Source: Deinococcus soli (ex Cha et al. 2016)
GTDB lineage: Bacteria; Deinococcota; Deinococci; Deinococcales; Deinococcaceae
Direction of reading: 5' to 3'
NCBI RefSeq assembly: GCF_001007995.1
Contig: NZ_CP011389.1
Coordinates: forward strand, 3,076,501-3,140,500
Length of the DNA stretch: 64,000 nucleotides
The notes under the pieces were generated by a model. The model was not told where the DNA came from. It was given only the letters and a program-made list of their open reading frames with translations, and did not search any database. Shown in pieces: positions 51,697 through 60,445 of the stretch. The translations under genes were made by a program, and so were the position numbers. Numbering within the stretch: the first letter of the stretch is position 1; each line of letters opens with the position of its first letter.

Positions 51697-51725
51697 AGTC
51701 TACATGCGGTACCCGGATGGGTCAA
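51697..51725 (-). promoter_or_regulatory. Canonical promoter of the riboswitch-nrd operon
   Basis: Minus strand TTGACC (51720-51725), 17-bp spacer, TAGACT (51697-51702). Transcription would start near 51690, at the 5' edge of the riboswitch. Confidence 0.75.
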
Positions 51726-51763
51726 ATGCAGGTGCGGTATACATCATCTGGTATGACAGCAGA

Positions 51764-51794
51764 ACGCACCGCCTCCGGAGTGGAAGCGGTGCGT
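51764..51794 (-). terminator. Terminator of hem operon
   Basis: ACGCACCGC (51764-51772) pairs with GCGGTGCGT (51786-51794), 13-nt loop, just after the hemY stop on the minus strand. Confidence 0.6.
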
Positions 51795-51807
51795 GGTGGG
51801 ATTCAGT

Positions 51808-53175
51808 CTACGCGGTGACGGGTGCCAGGACGGCGCGGGCGGCGGTGCGTCCGGCATTCACGCAGTCGGGGACGCCCACACCGGTGTAGCTGGCCCCGGC
51901 GATCTGCTGGTGTGCGGGCAGCGCGGCGCGGATGCGCGCGATGTGGTCGAGGTGCCCGACGACGTACGCGGGGTTCTTGCCGCGCCAGTCGCCGAACGCG
52001 TGCCACAGCGGGTCGCCCTGCGCGCCGAACAGCCGCTCGGCGGTCTCCTGCGCCATGACGCGGGCCTTGGCGGGTTCGATGTCCTTGAAGAACACGCGCA
52101 TCAGGACGTGCCCGTCCGGGGCGCGGCCGTGCATCTTCGCGGAGTGCACCGTGATGGCCTTCAGGAGGGTGTCCTCGCTGGCGTCCACCTGCAGGCCGTG
52201 CAGGAGCATGTCGCCGGGGAACTGCTCGGCGCGGTACGCGAGCACCACGGCGACGCTGCTGTTCGCCTTGAGCTGCCCGATCAGGCTGGCGGCCTCCGGG
52301 TAGTCCCGCTGATACATGGCGCCCGCGTACCACGCGGGGGTGGTGTTGATGACGGCCCGGCCGCGCAGGTCCTCGCCGCCCGCGAGGGTCACGCCGTGCT
52401 CGTGCACGCGCAGGACAGGGGTATTCAGGCGGATCTCGCCGCCGGTCAGGCGTTCCTGCAGCGCGCGGATCAGGGTACTCGTGCCCTCCTGGAAGGACAT
52501 GAAGACGGGGCCGGCGGCGCGGGGCGTGGCGCGGCTGCCCCGGATGACGCTGCCGTACTCCTGTTCCATCTTCAGGAACTGCGGGAACGCGGCTTTCATG
52601 CTGAGTTCCAGCGGGTTCGCCACGTAGATCCCGGCGGCGAGCGGCACGATGAAGTTCAGGCTTTCCGGCCCGAACCGCCGCGTGAGGAACGACGCGAGCG
52701 ACTCGTCCTCGTCGGTGGGCGGTTTGGGTGGCACGTTCTGCTCGTCCAGGTAGCGGCGCAGGCCCTCGGGGGAGAGGACGCCACTCTGCAGGAACGAGTC
52801 GTCGTCCAGCGGCACGAACATCTTCATGTTCGGCGGGAACGGCAGGAGCTGGCCGCCGCGCAGGAAGTAGATCTTCTTCGTGTCCTCGCGCGGGTGGATG
52901 ACCTGAGCTTCCAGGCCGACCTCGCGCGCCAGCTGCGCCGCGTACGGTTTGCCGAGGATGAACGCATCGGCGGCCCGCTCGACGAGGAAGCCGTCCTCGG
53001 TGCGTTCGGAATGCAGTTTCCCGCCCAGGTAGTCCCCGGCTTCGAGCAGCACGAACGGCACGCCGCGCGTCTGGAGTTCCCAGGCGGCGCTCAGGCCGGT
53101 GATGCCGCCCCCCACGATGATCACGGGCAGGTCACCGGCCGTGGCTGCACCGTCCGTCGCTGCGGCGTCGGTCAT
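51808..53175 (-). CDS. hemY: Protoporphyrinogen/coproporphyrinogen III oxidase (HemY/CgoX type)
   Basis: 455 residues from ATG 53175, overlapping the hemH stop (ATGA). FAD-binding VIIVGGGITGLSAAWEL at the N-terminus, then LLEAGDYLGGKLHSERTEDGFLVERAADAF, the PPO-type middle, and closing IAGASYTGVGVPDCVNAGRTAA for the FAD end. The enzyme oxidises a porphyrinogen to a porphyrin. In the coproporphyrin-dependent route it would act on coproporphyrinogen, in the classical one on protoporphyrinogen; the sequence alone does not settle it. Confidence 0.92.
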   Translation of the reverse strand: MTDAAATDGAATAGDLPVIIVGGGITGLSAAWELQTRGVPFVLLEAGDYLGGKLHSERTEDGFLVERAADAFILGKPYAAQLAREVGLEAQVIHPREDTKKIYFLRGGQLLPFPPNMKMFVPLDDDSFLQSGVLSPEGLRRYLDEQNVPPKPPTDEDESLASFLTRRFGPESLNFIVPLAAGIYVANPLELSMKAAFPQFLKMEQEYGSVIRGSRATPRAAGPVFMSFQEGTSTLIRALQERLTGGEIRLNTPVLRVHEHGVTLAGGEDLRGRAVINTTPAWYAGAMYQRDYPEAASLIGQLKANSSVAVVLAYRAEQFPGDMLLHGLQVDASEDTLLKAITVHSAKMHGRAPDGHVLMRVFFKDIEPAKARVMAQETAERLFGAQGDPLWHAFGDWRGKNPAYVVGHLDHIARIRAALPAHQQIAGASYTGVGVPDCVNAGRTAARAVLAPVTA

Positions 53176-54128
53176 GACAGCGCGGCCACCTTGCGTTCCA
53201 GCACGCTGGCCAGCGTCCCGATGAACAGCGGGTCCGTGTTCAGGGCCGGGGGGCGCACCAGGGTCATGCCCAGCTCGGCGGCCGTCTCCTGCGCGGCGAT
53301 GTCGATGTCGAACAGGATCTCCACGTGGTCGGACACGAAGCCCACCGGCACGCTCACGACCTTCTTGATGCCCCTGCCCGACAGGTCGCGCAGGTGCTCG
53401 TCGAGTTGCGGCCCCAGCCACGGCTCGGGGCTGCGCCCGGCCGACTGGTAACTCCAGGACCACTGGTCGTCGCGCAGACCGGCGGCGGCGGCGATCAGGC
53501 GCGCGGACTCGTGCAGCTGGTCGGCGTACGGGTCACCCTCGCGCAGGATCCGGACCGGCAGGCTGTGCGCGCTGAGGATCACGTGCACGTCGTCCCGCTC
53601 ACCCTCCGGGAACGCCTCGATGCCCTCGCGCACGCGGTTGGCCAGGGCCGTCACGTACCCGCTTTCCGTGTGATACTCGTTCACGAACTCGAAGTCGATG
53701 TGGCCATGATTCATGCTCAGGCCCGCCTTGATCTTCTTCTGGTACTTCGCGACGCTCATGCTCGAGTAGTGCGGGGCCAGCACGATCGCCACCGCCTGCG
53801 TGATGCCGTCGTCCAGCATCTCGCGCACGGCGTCCTCGATCCACGGGTTCCAGTGGCGCATGCCGATGTACGCCTTCAGGGGCCGCTGCACGCGCGCCTG
53901 GAGTTCCTGCATGGTCGCCTCAACCTGCGCGCGGGTGAATTCCGGCAGGGGGCTCTTCCCGCCGATCTGTCGGTAGTTGTTCGTGATCTCGTCCAGCACG
54001 GCCTGCGTCGTCACGCGCCCGGCGCGGATGTCCGCGAGGTACCCGGGCATGTCCTCCAGGCTCTCGGGGCCGCCGTAGGCCATGAACAGCACGCCCAGCG
54101 GCGCTTCAGTGTGGGTGGAATCGGTCAT
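53172..54128 (-). CDS. hemH: Ferrochelatase
   Basis: 318 residues. GVLFMAYGGPESLEDM at the N-terminus, NNYRQIGGKSPLPEFT, YIGMRHWNPWIEDAV, VILSAHSLPVRILREGDPY with the catalytic His, SYQSAGRSPEPWLGPQ and VSVPVGFVSDHVEILFDID with the metal Glu. It inserts iron into the porphyrin (protoporphyrin or, as CpfC, coproporphyrin). ATG 54128 has GAGGAG 5 nt upstream. Middle gene of hemE-hemH-hemY. Confidence 0.95.
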   Translation of the reverse strand: MTDSTHTEAPLGVLFMAYGGPESLEDMPGYLADIRAGRVTTQAVLDEITNNYRQIGGKSPLPEFTRAQVEATMQELQARVQRPLKAYIGMRHWNPWIEDAVREMLDDGITQAVAIVLAPHYSSMSVAKYQKKIKAGLSMNHGHIDFEFVNEYHTESGYVTALANRVREGIEAFPEGERDDVHVILSAHSLPVRILREGDPYADQLHESARLIAAAAGLRDDQWSWSYQSAGRSPEPWLGPQLDEHLRDLSGRGIKKVVSVPVGFVSDHVEILFDIDIAAQETAAELGMTLVRPPALNTDPLFIGTLASVLERKVAALS

Positions 54129-54210
54129 GTCGCTCCTCTCAGGTCACAGGGGGAATAGGTTCGTGGGGCGGTGAGGCTTCCGGGTCTGTCGCGTCTCGAT
54201 CGGCCCGGGA

Positions 54211-55287
54211 TTACTTCGCGGTCTGTTCGTGCACGTAATCCACGAGGCGGCGCACCATGTCCACGGGCGTCTCGGGCAGCAGGCCGTGCCCCACGTTGAA
54301 GATGTGCCCGGGGCGGCCGTCCACCTCGGCCAGGATGCGGTCGGTCTGGTGCTTCAGTTCGCGCCAGGGGCCCTGCAGCAGCAGCGGGTCGAGGTTCCCC
54401 TGCACGCCCTGACCGGGCTGAATGAGCTTCCAGGCGTCGTTCAGAGGGGTGCGCCAGTCGATGCCCATGACGTCGCTGCCCAGTGAGGACATCTGGGGCA
54501 GGAGGTGGTGGGTGCTCGTGCCGAAGTAGATGACGGGCACGCCCAGTTTCTTGGTGCGTTCAATCAGGCGGCCCGTGGCGGGCTTCACGAACGTCACGTA
54601 GTCGTAGATGCTGAGTGCGCCCACCCACGAGTCGAAGATCTGCACGGCCTGGGCGCCGGCCTTGACCTGCTCGGCCAGGTAGTCCGCGAGGATCGTCTCG
54701 AACTTGTCCATCAGGCGGTGCCAAGCGGCGGGTTCGCCGTACATGAAGCGCTTGGTGCGCTCGTAGTTGCGGCTGCCCTTGCCTTCAATGGCGTAGCTGG
54801 CCAGCGTGAATGGCGCGCCCACGAAGCCGATCAAGGGCACGCCGCGCGGGTCGAGTTCCTGGCGCACCAGCCGGATTGACTCGGCGGTGTAGGGCATGAC
54901 TTCCGCAGCGGCGGGGACGCCCAGGCGGTCCACGTCGGCGGGCGTCTCGATGCGGTTGTTGATCTGCGGGCCCACGCCGCCCACGAAGTCCAGGTCCAGG
55001 CCCATCAGGGGCAGGGGCGTCAGGATGTCGTTGAAGAGGATCGCGGCGTCCACGGGCATGGCCTTGATGGGTTGCAGGGTGATCTCGGCGGCCAGTTCCG
55101 GCGTGCGGATGCACTCCAGCATGCTGCGCCCGGCGCGCAGCGCGCGGTACTCGGGCATGTAGCGCCCGGCCTGCCGCATGAACCACACTGGGGTGTGGGG
55201 GGCGGCCTCGCCGCGCATGGTTTTCAGGAACGCGGAGTCGCGGTTGGTGGCGTCGGGCGTCAGGACGGGGGCACTGGGTCGGGTCAC
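54211..55287 (-). CDS. hemE: Uroporphyrinogen decarboxylase
   Basis: 358 residues from GTG 55287 (GGAG about 10 nt upstream). [19 protein letters not shown] with the conserved Arg pocket, [20 protein letters not shown] with the catalytic Asp, [24 protein letters not shown] and [25 protein letters not shown]. It removes four carboxyl groups from uroporphyrinogen III. First gene of the hem operon. Confidence 0.96.
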   Translation of the reverse strand: MTRPSAPVLTPDATNRDSAFLKTMRGEAAPHTPVWFMRQAGRYMPEYRALRAGRSMLECIRTPELAAEITLQPIKAMPVDAAILFNDILTPLPLMGLDLDFVGGVGPQINNRIETPADVDRLGVPAAAEVMPYTAESIRLVRQELDPRGVPLIGFVGAPFTLASYAIEGKGSRNYERTKRFMYGEPAAWHRLMDKFETILADYLAEQVKAGAQAVQIFDSWVGALSIYDYVTFVKPATGRLIERTKKLGVPVIYFGTSTHHLLPQMSSLGSDVMGIDWRTPLNDAWKLIQPGQGVQGNLDPLLLQGPWRELKHQTDRILAEVDGRPGHIFNVGHGLLPETPVDMVRRLVDYVHEQTAK

Positions 55288-55388
55288 GGTGGAGGGGCTC
55301 CTTGCAGGTAGAGGGTGCGCCGTAGGGGCGCAGGACGGGAGGGGCAGAAAGCCGCACCGGAACGGGGTCGGGTGGGGCAGCGCCCGGT

Positions 55389-55414
55389 ACTCTAGCGGAG
55401 AGCCTTCCAGTCAA
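55389..55414 (-). promoter_or_regulatory. Promoter candidate of hem operon
   Basis: Minus strand TTGACT (55409-55414), 14-bp spacer (short), TAGAGT (55389-55394). The leader would be about 95 nt. Confidence 0.45.
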
Positions 55415-55423
55415 TCATCCCGG

Positions 55424-55437
55424 ACCAACCGGTCGGT
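55424..55437. promoter_or_regulatory. Palindromic operator candidate upstream of hemE
   Basis: ACCAACCGGTCGGT within GACC-A-ACCGGT-C-GGTC, a 16-bp palindrome with one mismatched pair, 10 bp upstream of the -35-like box. It resembles TetR-family acyl-CoA regulator sites. Confidence 0.4.
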
Positions 55438-55515
55438 CAGCGCGTGCCGCAGGGCGTGGCGGTCACATTCTCCCGGGTGACGCCCGCCCAGACCGTACCG
55501 TACCCGTCACGCCAG

Positions 55516-55941
55516 TCAGCCGCGCACCCTGGCGTGGCGTCGTCGCACCGCACCCCAGACACTGCCGATCAGCGCGGTCAGCGCTATCCCGGCCAGCGCT
55601 CCGGGCAGTAGCGTCAGCGTCCCCACACCCATGGCCGACCAGCCTCCCAGTAGCACCACCATCACCAGCGCCGCGACGCCATGCCGGGCCGCCCCCCTGC
55701 GAGCCGACCCGCCGAACAGCCCACCGAGGAGCGCGGCAGGCAGCAGGGTCAGCAGGCCCAGGCGCATGAAGTCAGGCCCGGTGGCCTCCAGGTTCCGCCA
55801 CAGGGCCTGTGGGCTGAACCACGCCTCGCTCAGCCGGAACGCCTCCCCGGCCCGCAGGACCAGCAGCGTCGCCAGGAAGACCAGCACGCTGCCCGCCGTG
55901 TACAGGGTCCCCCGCCAGACCCCAGTCAGCAGGAATGACAC
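55516..55941 (-). CDS. Membrane protein of unknown function (four helices)
   Basis: 141 residues from GTG 55941. Hydrophobic segments near residues 8-30, 58-78, 88-108 and 110-130, ending in RRRHARVRG. The loop RRGAARHGVAALV is basic. No family recognised. The start lacks a convincing ribosome site, so the N-terminus is uncertain. Confidence 0.6.
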   Translation of the reverse strand: MSFLLTGVWRGTLYTAGSVLVFLATLLVLRAGEAFRLSEAWFSPQALWRNLEATGPDFMRLGLLTLLPAALLGGLFGGSARRGAARHGVAALVMVVLLGGWSAMGVGTLTLLPGALAGIALTALIGSVWGAVRRRHARVRG

Positions 55942-55994
55942 GGGGCCGGAGGGGCCGTGCTCGCCCAGCCTCCGGCCCGCGCGTCCTGACCCGC

Positions 55995-56324
55995 TCAGAC
56001 CTTCACGAATTCCTGCACGCCCATGACGAACATCACCGCGCCGCCCACGGGCACCTCGACCGGGTCGTTCACGAGACCCTCGTTCTGCTCGCCCATCGGG
56101 ACGCTGGGCGCCACGAGGCGGGTGCGGGTGCGGCAGGTGCGCTGCACGTGCCGCTTGAGTTCGTCGAGGCGTTCGTCGGACACGCCGATCATCAGAGTGG
56201 TGTTGCCCTCGCGCAGGAAGCCACCGGTGCTGGCGAGCTTCGTGACCTCGAAGGCGTTCTGGGACAGCACGCGGATCAGCGCGGTCGCGTCCGCATCCTG
56301 AATCACAGCCAGCACGAGTTTCAT
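55995..56324 (-). CDS. DarA/PstA-like c-di-AMP receptor
   Basis: 109 residues. PII-like fold with the DUF970 signature: [16 protein letters not shown], then [32 protein letters not shown] and [12 protein letters not shown], and a C-terminal [14 protein letters not shown]. The TGGFLRxGNTT loop binds c-di-AMP in DarA/PstA. The protein likely reports c-di-AMP to an unknown partner. TATCCT lies 7 nt before ATG 56324. Convergence or operon with the membrane protein gene (54 nt away, same strand) is possible. Confidence 0.9.
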   Translation of the reverse strand: MKLVLAVIQDADATALIRVLSQNAFEVTKLASTGGFLREGNTTLMIGVSDERLDELKRHVQRTCRTRTRLVAPSVPMGEQNEGLVNDPVEVPVGGAVMFVMGVQEFVKV

Positions 56325-56331
56325 GCCCGGC

Positions 56332-56337
56332 AGGATA
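56332..56337 (-). promoter_or_regulatory. -10 box TATCCT of DarA-like gene (leaderless type)
   Basis: Minus strand TATCCT, 7 nt, ATG 56324. Confidence 0.55.
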
Positions 56338-56394
56338 CCAGACCCTCGGTGAAGGTTCCGTCAGGCTGATCAGGTAGCGCCGGGTGTAGACGCG

Positions 56395-56417
56395 AAAAAC
56401 CCCCGCCGGAGCGGGGG
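56395..56417 (-). terminator. Intrinsic terminator of wHTH gene
   Basis: CCCCCGC (56400-56406) with GCGGGGG (56411-56417). On the minus strand it is followed by TTTTT. Confidence 0.85.
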
Positions 56418-56434
56418 CGTGCGTGCGCTGGGGA

Positions 56435-56947
<513 letters not shown>

Positions 56948-57398
56948 GTGGCCTCCGGTGCGCCGCTGGCCCCTGTCTGGGCGGGAGCGGTGCGGAACTG
57001 TGGCGGTTCGGGGGCAGTCCCAGTCCCGGCAAAGGGAGGTGGGTCCGGTGGACGCGATGCAGTCAGGGTTAAGTGTGGGTGACTGGTCCGTGACACTTGG
57101 TTGACGTCTGGCTTGTACGCAGTGCAACTTTGCGGCCGGAACTGGCCTCTAGCGCAACTTTCCTATTGTTACAGATTTTCTCTCATCTTGCATGAGCAAT
57201 CGGGGGATTGCTTTTCATGGACGTCCTGTGTCCCTGAACGCGAAATACCGTGAGTGACGGCGATTCTCCCGCATTTCACATCCGTCTCATGCACTGACCT
57301 TGATCGATTCAGCGCGGCCAGCGGGAGCGAATGGGAACCTGACCGGAACCTGACCCGTACTCCCCGCTGTGCCCCCGGACAGGGGGATCAGGAGGCCC
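56948..57398. other. 450-bp low-GC intergenic region with repeats and terminator-like hairpin
   Basis: No supported gene. It holds two copies of GCAACTTT in the context AG-N-GCAACTTT (57121-57131, 57151-57161; 30 bp apart), an AGCAATC-GGGG-GATTGCT hairpin with TTTC (57195-57216), and a perfect 11-bp tandem repeat GGAACCTGACC (57334-57344, 57345-57355). TTGACG occurs at 57101-57106. Confidence 0.6.
57195..57216 (+). terminator. Intrinsic terminator-like hairpin in the intergenic region
   Basis: AGCAATC (57195-57201), loop GGGG, GATTGCT (57206-57212), then TTTC. With no gene before it, it would end a short non-coding transcript. Confidence 0.5.
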
Positions 57399-58148
57399 AT
57401 GCTCGACATTCAGAACGTCACCAAGTCCTACCGCGCCTACCAGGCGCTGCGCGGCGTCACCCTGCACGCCCACAGCGGCGAGGTCTTCGGGCTGCTCGGT
57501 CCCAACGGCGCCGGGAAGACCACCTTGCTGCGCATCCTCGCCACACTGCTCGAACCGACCTCCGGCACGGCCGTGGTCGGCGGGCACGACATCCACCACG
57601 ATCCGGAAGGGGTGAGGCGCGCGGTCGGCGTCGTGAACGGCGGCATGGGTCTCCCCGCCCGCCTCACGGGCCGCGAGGTGCTGCGGTCCTTCGCCACACT
57701 GTATGGAATGACCCGCGCGCAGGCCGACGCTCGCATCGCGGACCTCAACGACCGACTCGAACTGGGCCGCACACTGGACGTCCGCGCCGGGGAGTACTCG
57801 ACCGGCATGAAGCAGAAGGTCGTGATCGCCCGCGCCGTCATCCACGACCCGCCCGTGCTGATCCTGGATGAGGCCGCCAGTGGCCTGGACATCTTCGCGC
57901 GGCGCACCCTGCTGGATTTCGTGCACGCCACCCGCGCGCCGGGTCGCCTGACCGTGTACTCCACGCACGTCATGAGCGAGGTCGAGGAGGTCTGCGACCG
58001 CGTCGCCATCCTGCACGAGGGGAACCTCCTGAACGTCGGCACGATTCCTGACGTGCTGGCCCGCACCGGTGCGAGCAGCCTGGAACGCGCCTTCTTTGCC
58101 CTCGTGCGGCCAGACGCCGTGCGTCCGGAGGCCAGCCATGCCCGCTGA
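57399..58148 (+). CDS. NatA-type ABC transporter ATPase
   Basis: 249 residues from ATG 57399, GGAGG 5 nt upstream. Walker [11 protein letters not shown]-loop region [19 protein letters not shown], signature YSTGMKQKV, Walker [13 protein letters not shown], and H-loop [11 protein letters not shown], all intact. With the next gene it makes an ABC-2 exporter like NatAB (Na+ efflux) or a lipid/drug exporter. Overlaps the permease gene by 11 nt. Confidence 0.9.
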   Translation: MLDIQNVTKSYRAYQALRGVTLHAHSGEVFGLLGPNGAGKTTLLRILATLLEPTSGTAVVGGHDIHHDPEGVRRAVGVVNGGMGLPARLTGREVLRSFATLYGMTRAQADARIADLNDRLELGRTLDVRAGEYSTGMKQKVVIARAVIHDPPVLILDEAASGLDIFARRTLLDFVHATRAPGRLTVYSTHVMSEVEEVCDRVAILHEGNLLNVGTIPDVLARTGASSLERAFFALVRPDAVRPEASHAR

Positions 58149-59421
58149 GCGAGCCCCCCGGCGCGGCGGCCTGCGGCCCGGCATGGTCTGGCAGATCGCC
58201 GCGCGCGACCTCCTGACCACCCTGCGCGACCGCCGCACCCTGAGCGCCACGATCCTGATGCCACTGATCCTGATTCCGCTGTTCACGCTGGGCCTGCCGC
58301 TGCTGATGGGGAACCTGATCGGCGGGCAGCAGCAGGCGCGGCAGCAGCTGGGCGTGGTCGGCACCCTGCCCGATGGCCTGCGCCGCGCACTGACCACCGA
58401 CGAGACGCTCCCCGACGGCACCGTCACCCGCGCCGGGGTGGACCTCGTGCCCGTCACGGACCCGCTGAAGGCCGTACGGGACGGCACCGTCGAGGCCGCC
58501 ATCCAGCCCGGCGGTCCCCTGCCCGCCCGCGCCGGGGACGGCACCGGCACCCTGAAGCTGTACGCGAAACTCAGCAACCTCCGCGCCCGCAGCGGCGCGT
58601 TCGGCAAGGTTCAGGACGTCGTGGACGGCTACAACCGCCAGCTGGCCACCGCCCGCCTGGGCACGCTGGGCCTCGGCGCGGACACCCTCGAACCCGTCCG
58701 CATCCAGCCTGTGGACGCCAGCAGCGCCCAGGAGCAACGCAGCGGGCAGCTGGCCTTCCTGATCCCCATGCTGATGATGCAGTTCATCCTCGCGGGCGCC
58801 CTGGCCACCGCGCTGGACGCCACCGCAGGCGAGAAGGAACGCGGCACCCTGGAAAGTCTGCTCGTCGCCCCCGTGCGCCGCGCCGAGGTCGTCACCGGGA
58901 AACTCCTGGCCACCGCCACCACCGCCCTGACCAGCGCCGCATTCAGCGTCATCGGCTTCCTTTTGAGTGGCCTGATCATGCGCGCCTATCAGAGTGCCAA
59001 CCCGGGCAACGTCGCCACGTTCACGCAGGCGATGGGCGGTCAGCTGACCCTGAGTGCGGTCGGCGTCCTGACGCTGCTGGGTGTCGCCGCAACCACCGCG
59101 TTGCTGATCAGCAGCCTGCTCATCCTGGTCGGCATCTACGCCCGTAGCTTCAAGGAAGCGCAGACGTACGTCGCGCCCATCAACCTGCTGGTCGTGCTGC
59201 CCGCCGTCACCCTGCAGTTCGCGGACTTCCTGAACACCAGCGCCGCGCTGTACGCCACGCCGCTGATCGGCGGGATGCTCGCCATCCTGGATACCGTCAA
59301 GGGCAGCGGCGAACCCGCCCACGCCGCGCTGGCCATCGCCGGGAACCTCGCCGGAACCGCGCTGTTCAGCCTGCTCGCCCTGCGGTCCTTCGGCCGCGAG
59401 GAAGTCATCTTCCGCAACTGA
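58138..59421 (+). CDS. NatB-type ABC-2 permease
   Basis: 427 residues from ATG 58138. N-terminal helix [19 protein letters not shown] after a basic head, a large extracytoplasmic domain (about 75-205), and a second block of helices with [48 protein letters not shown] (typical ABC-2 coupling motif) and four more segments. Matches NatB in layout. Substrate inferred only from family. Confidence 0.88.
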   Translation: MPAERAPRRGGLRPGMVWQIAARDLLTTLRDRRTLSATILMPLILIPLFTLGLPLLMGNLIGGQQQARQQLGVVGTLPDGLRRALTTDETLPDGTVTRAGVDLVPVTDPLKAVRDGTVEAAIQPGGPLPARAGDGTGTLKLYAKLSNLRARSGAFGKVQDVVDGYNRQLATARLGTLGLGADTLEPVRIQPVDASSAQEQRSGQLAFLIPMLMMQFILAGALATALDATAGEKERGTLESLLVAPVRRAEVVTGKLLATATTALTSAAFSVIGFLLSGLIMRAYQSANPGNVATFTQAMGGQLTLSAVGVLTLLGVAATTALLISSLLILVGIYARSFKEAQTYVAPINLLVVLPAVTLQFADFLNTSAALYATPLIGGMLAILDTVKGSGEPAHAALAIAGNLAGTALFSLLALRSFGREEVIFRN

Positions 59422-59439
59422 CCCGGACGCCGCACGCAA

Positions 59440-59470
59440 GTGGGCCGCGCCTTCCAGTGGCGCGGCCCAC
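59440..59470 (+). terminator. Terminator of natAB-like operon
   Basis: 12-bp perfect stem GTGGGCCGCGCC (59440-59451) with GGCGCGGCCCAC (59459-59470), 7-nt loop. Confidence 0.65.
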
Positions 59471-59477
59471 CCTGCCC

Positions 59478-59483
59478 TAGAAT
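59478..59483 (+). promoter_or_regulatory. -10 box TAGAAT of metallophosphoesterase (leaderless type)
   Basis: TAGAAT, 8 nt, ATG 59492. Confidence 0.5.
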
Positions 59484-59491
59484 GCCGCCCG

Positions 59492-60343
59492 ATGAGGATT
59501 GCTGTCCTGGCCGACATTCACGGGAACGCCGACGCGCTGGACGCCGTGCTGCGCGACGCCCACGACCAGGGCGCCGGGCGCCTGATCGTGAACGGCGACG
59601 TGGTCAACCGCGGCCCGGACTCCGTGCAGGTCATGCAGACGCTGCTGGACCGGGACGTGACCTTCACGCTGGGCAACCACGACGATCTGCTGCGCCTGTG
59701 GCACGCCCGCAGCGACGTCCTGCCTGCCGACTGGTACGCCGACCCGTTCTGGGGCGCGACCGCCTGGAGTGCCCAGGAACTGGACCGCGCGGGCCTGCTG
59801 CACGTCCCCGCCGACTGGCCCATGACCCTGGACCTGCACGAGAGCGGCCTACCCCCGGTGCAGATCGCGCACGGCACCCGCGACCACTACCGCGAGAGCC
59901 TCAGCGACCGCACCGACCCGGCCCGGCTGGACCAGCTCGCGGCTGCCCCTGGCGGCGGGCGCTACGGCCTGCTGATCGGCTCGCACATCCACCGGCCCGT
60001 GCAGCACGAACACGCCGGCACGCTGGTCCTGAACACCGGCGCGGTCGGCTCGCCCGCCACCGGCGACCCGCGCGCGCAGTACCTGCTCCTCGACGCGCAG
60101 CCCGGCGGGTGGCAGGTCACCCTGCGCGCCGTTCCGTACGACCGCAGCGGCGTGCTGCGCCGCTTCCAGACCAGCGGCCTGCTGAACACCGGCCTGAGCG
60201 CCCGCATCTTCCGCGACGAGATCATCACCGCCCGCAGCCTCTACACCCCGTACTGGAGCTGGACGGAACACCAGGGCATTGCCCGCACCGACGCGAGCTG
60301 GACCGACTTCCTGCGGCGTCACCCGGACCTGCAACCCGCCTGA
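59492..60343 (+). CDS. Metallophosphoesterase
   Basis: 283 residues. Calcineurin-like motifs: IAVLADIHGN (D-x-H), VNGDVVNRGPDS (G-D), FTLGNHDD (GNHD), IGSHIHRP (GH-x-H-type), and NTGAVGSP. It acts on phosphodiesters or phosphomonoesters; substrate unknown. A C-terminal extension of about 60 residues follows the core. Confidence 0.88.
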   Translation: MRIAVLADIHGNADALDAVLRDAHDQGAGRLIVNGDVVNRGPDSVQVMQTLLDRDVTFTLGNHDDLLRLWHARSDVLPADWYADPFWGATAWSAQELDRAGLLHVPADWPMTLDLHESGLPPVQIAHGTRDHYRESLSDRTDPARLDQLAAAPGGGRYGLLIGSHIHRPVQHEHAGTLVLNTGAVGSPATGDPRAQYLLLDAQPGGWQVTLRAVPYDRSGVLRRFQTSGLLNTGLSARIFRDEIITARSLYTPYWSWTEHQGIARTDASWTDFLRRHPDLQPA

Positions 60344-60405
60344 CCCGCCCGGGATAGCCTCCCTGCGGTACAAGCCCAGGGAGACGCGACGCCAGCGCAG
60401 CAAAA

Positions 60406-60428
60406 CCCCCCTCCAGAAGGGAAGGGGG
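60406..60428 (-). terminator. Terminator of fasciclin gene
   Basis: A C-rich and a G-rich arm (60406-60414 and 60419-60428) form an imperfect stem. On the minus strand it is followed by TTTTG. Confidence 0.5.
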
Positions 60429-60445
60429 CGTTCGGTCGGGATGAC

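Noticed and set aside
51350..51800. NrdR boxes upstream of the nrd operon
   Set aside because: I looked for paired NrdR-type palindromes near the promoter and found none convincing. The riboswitch explains the leader better.
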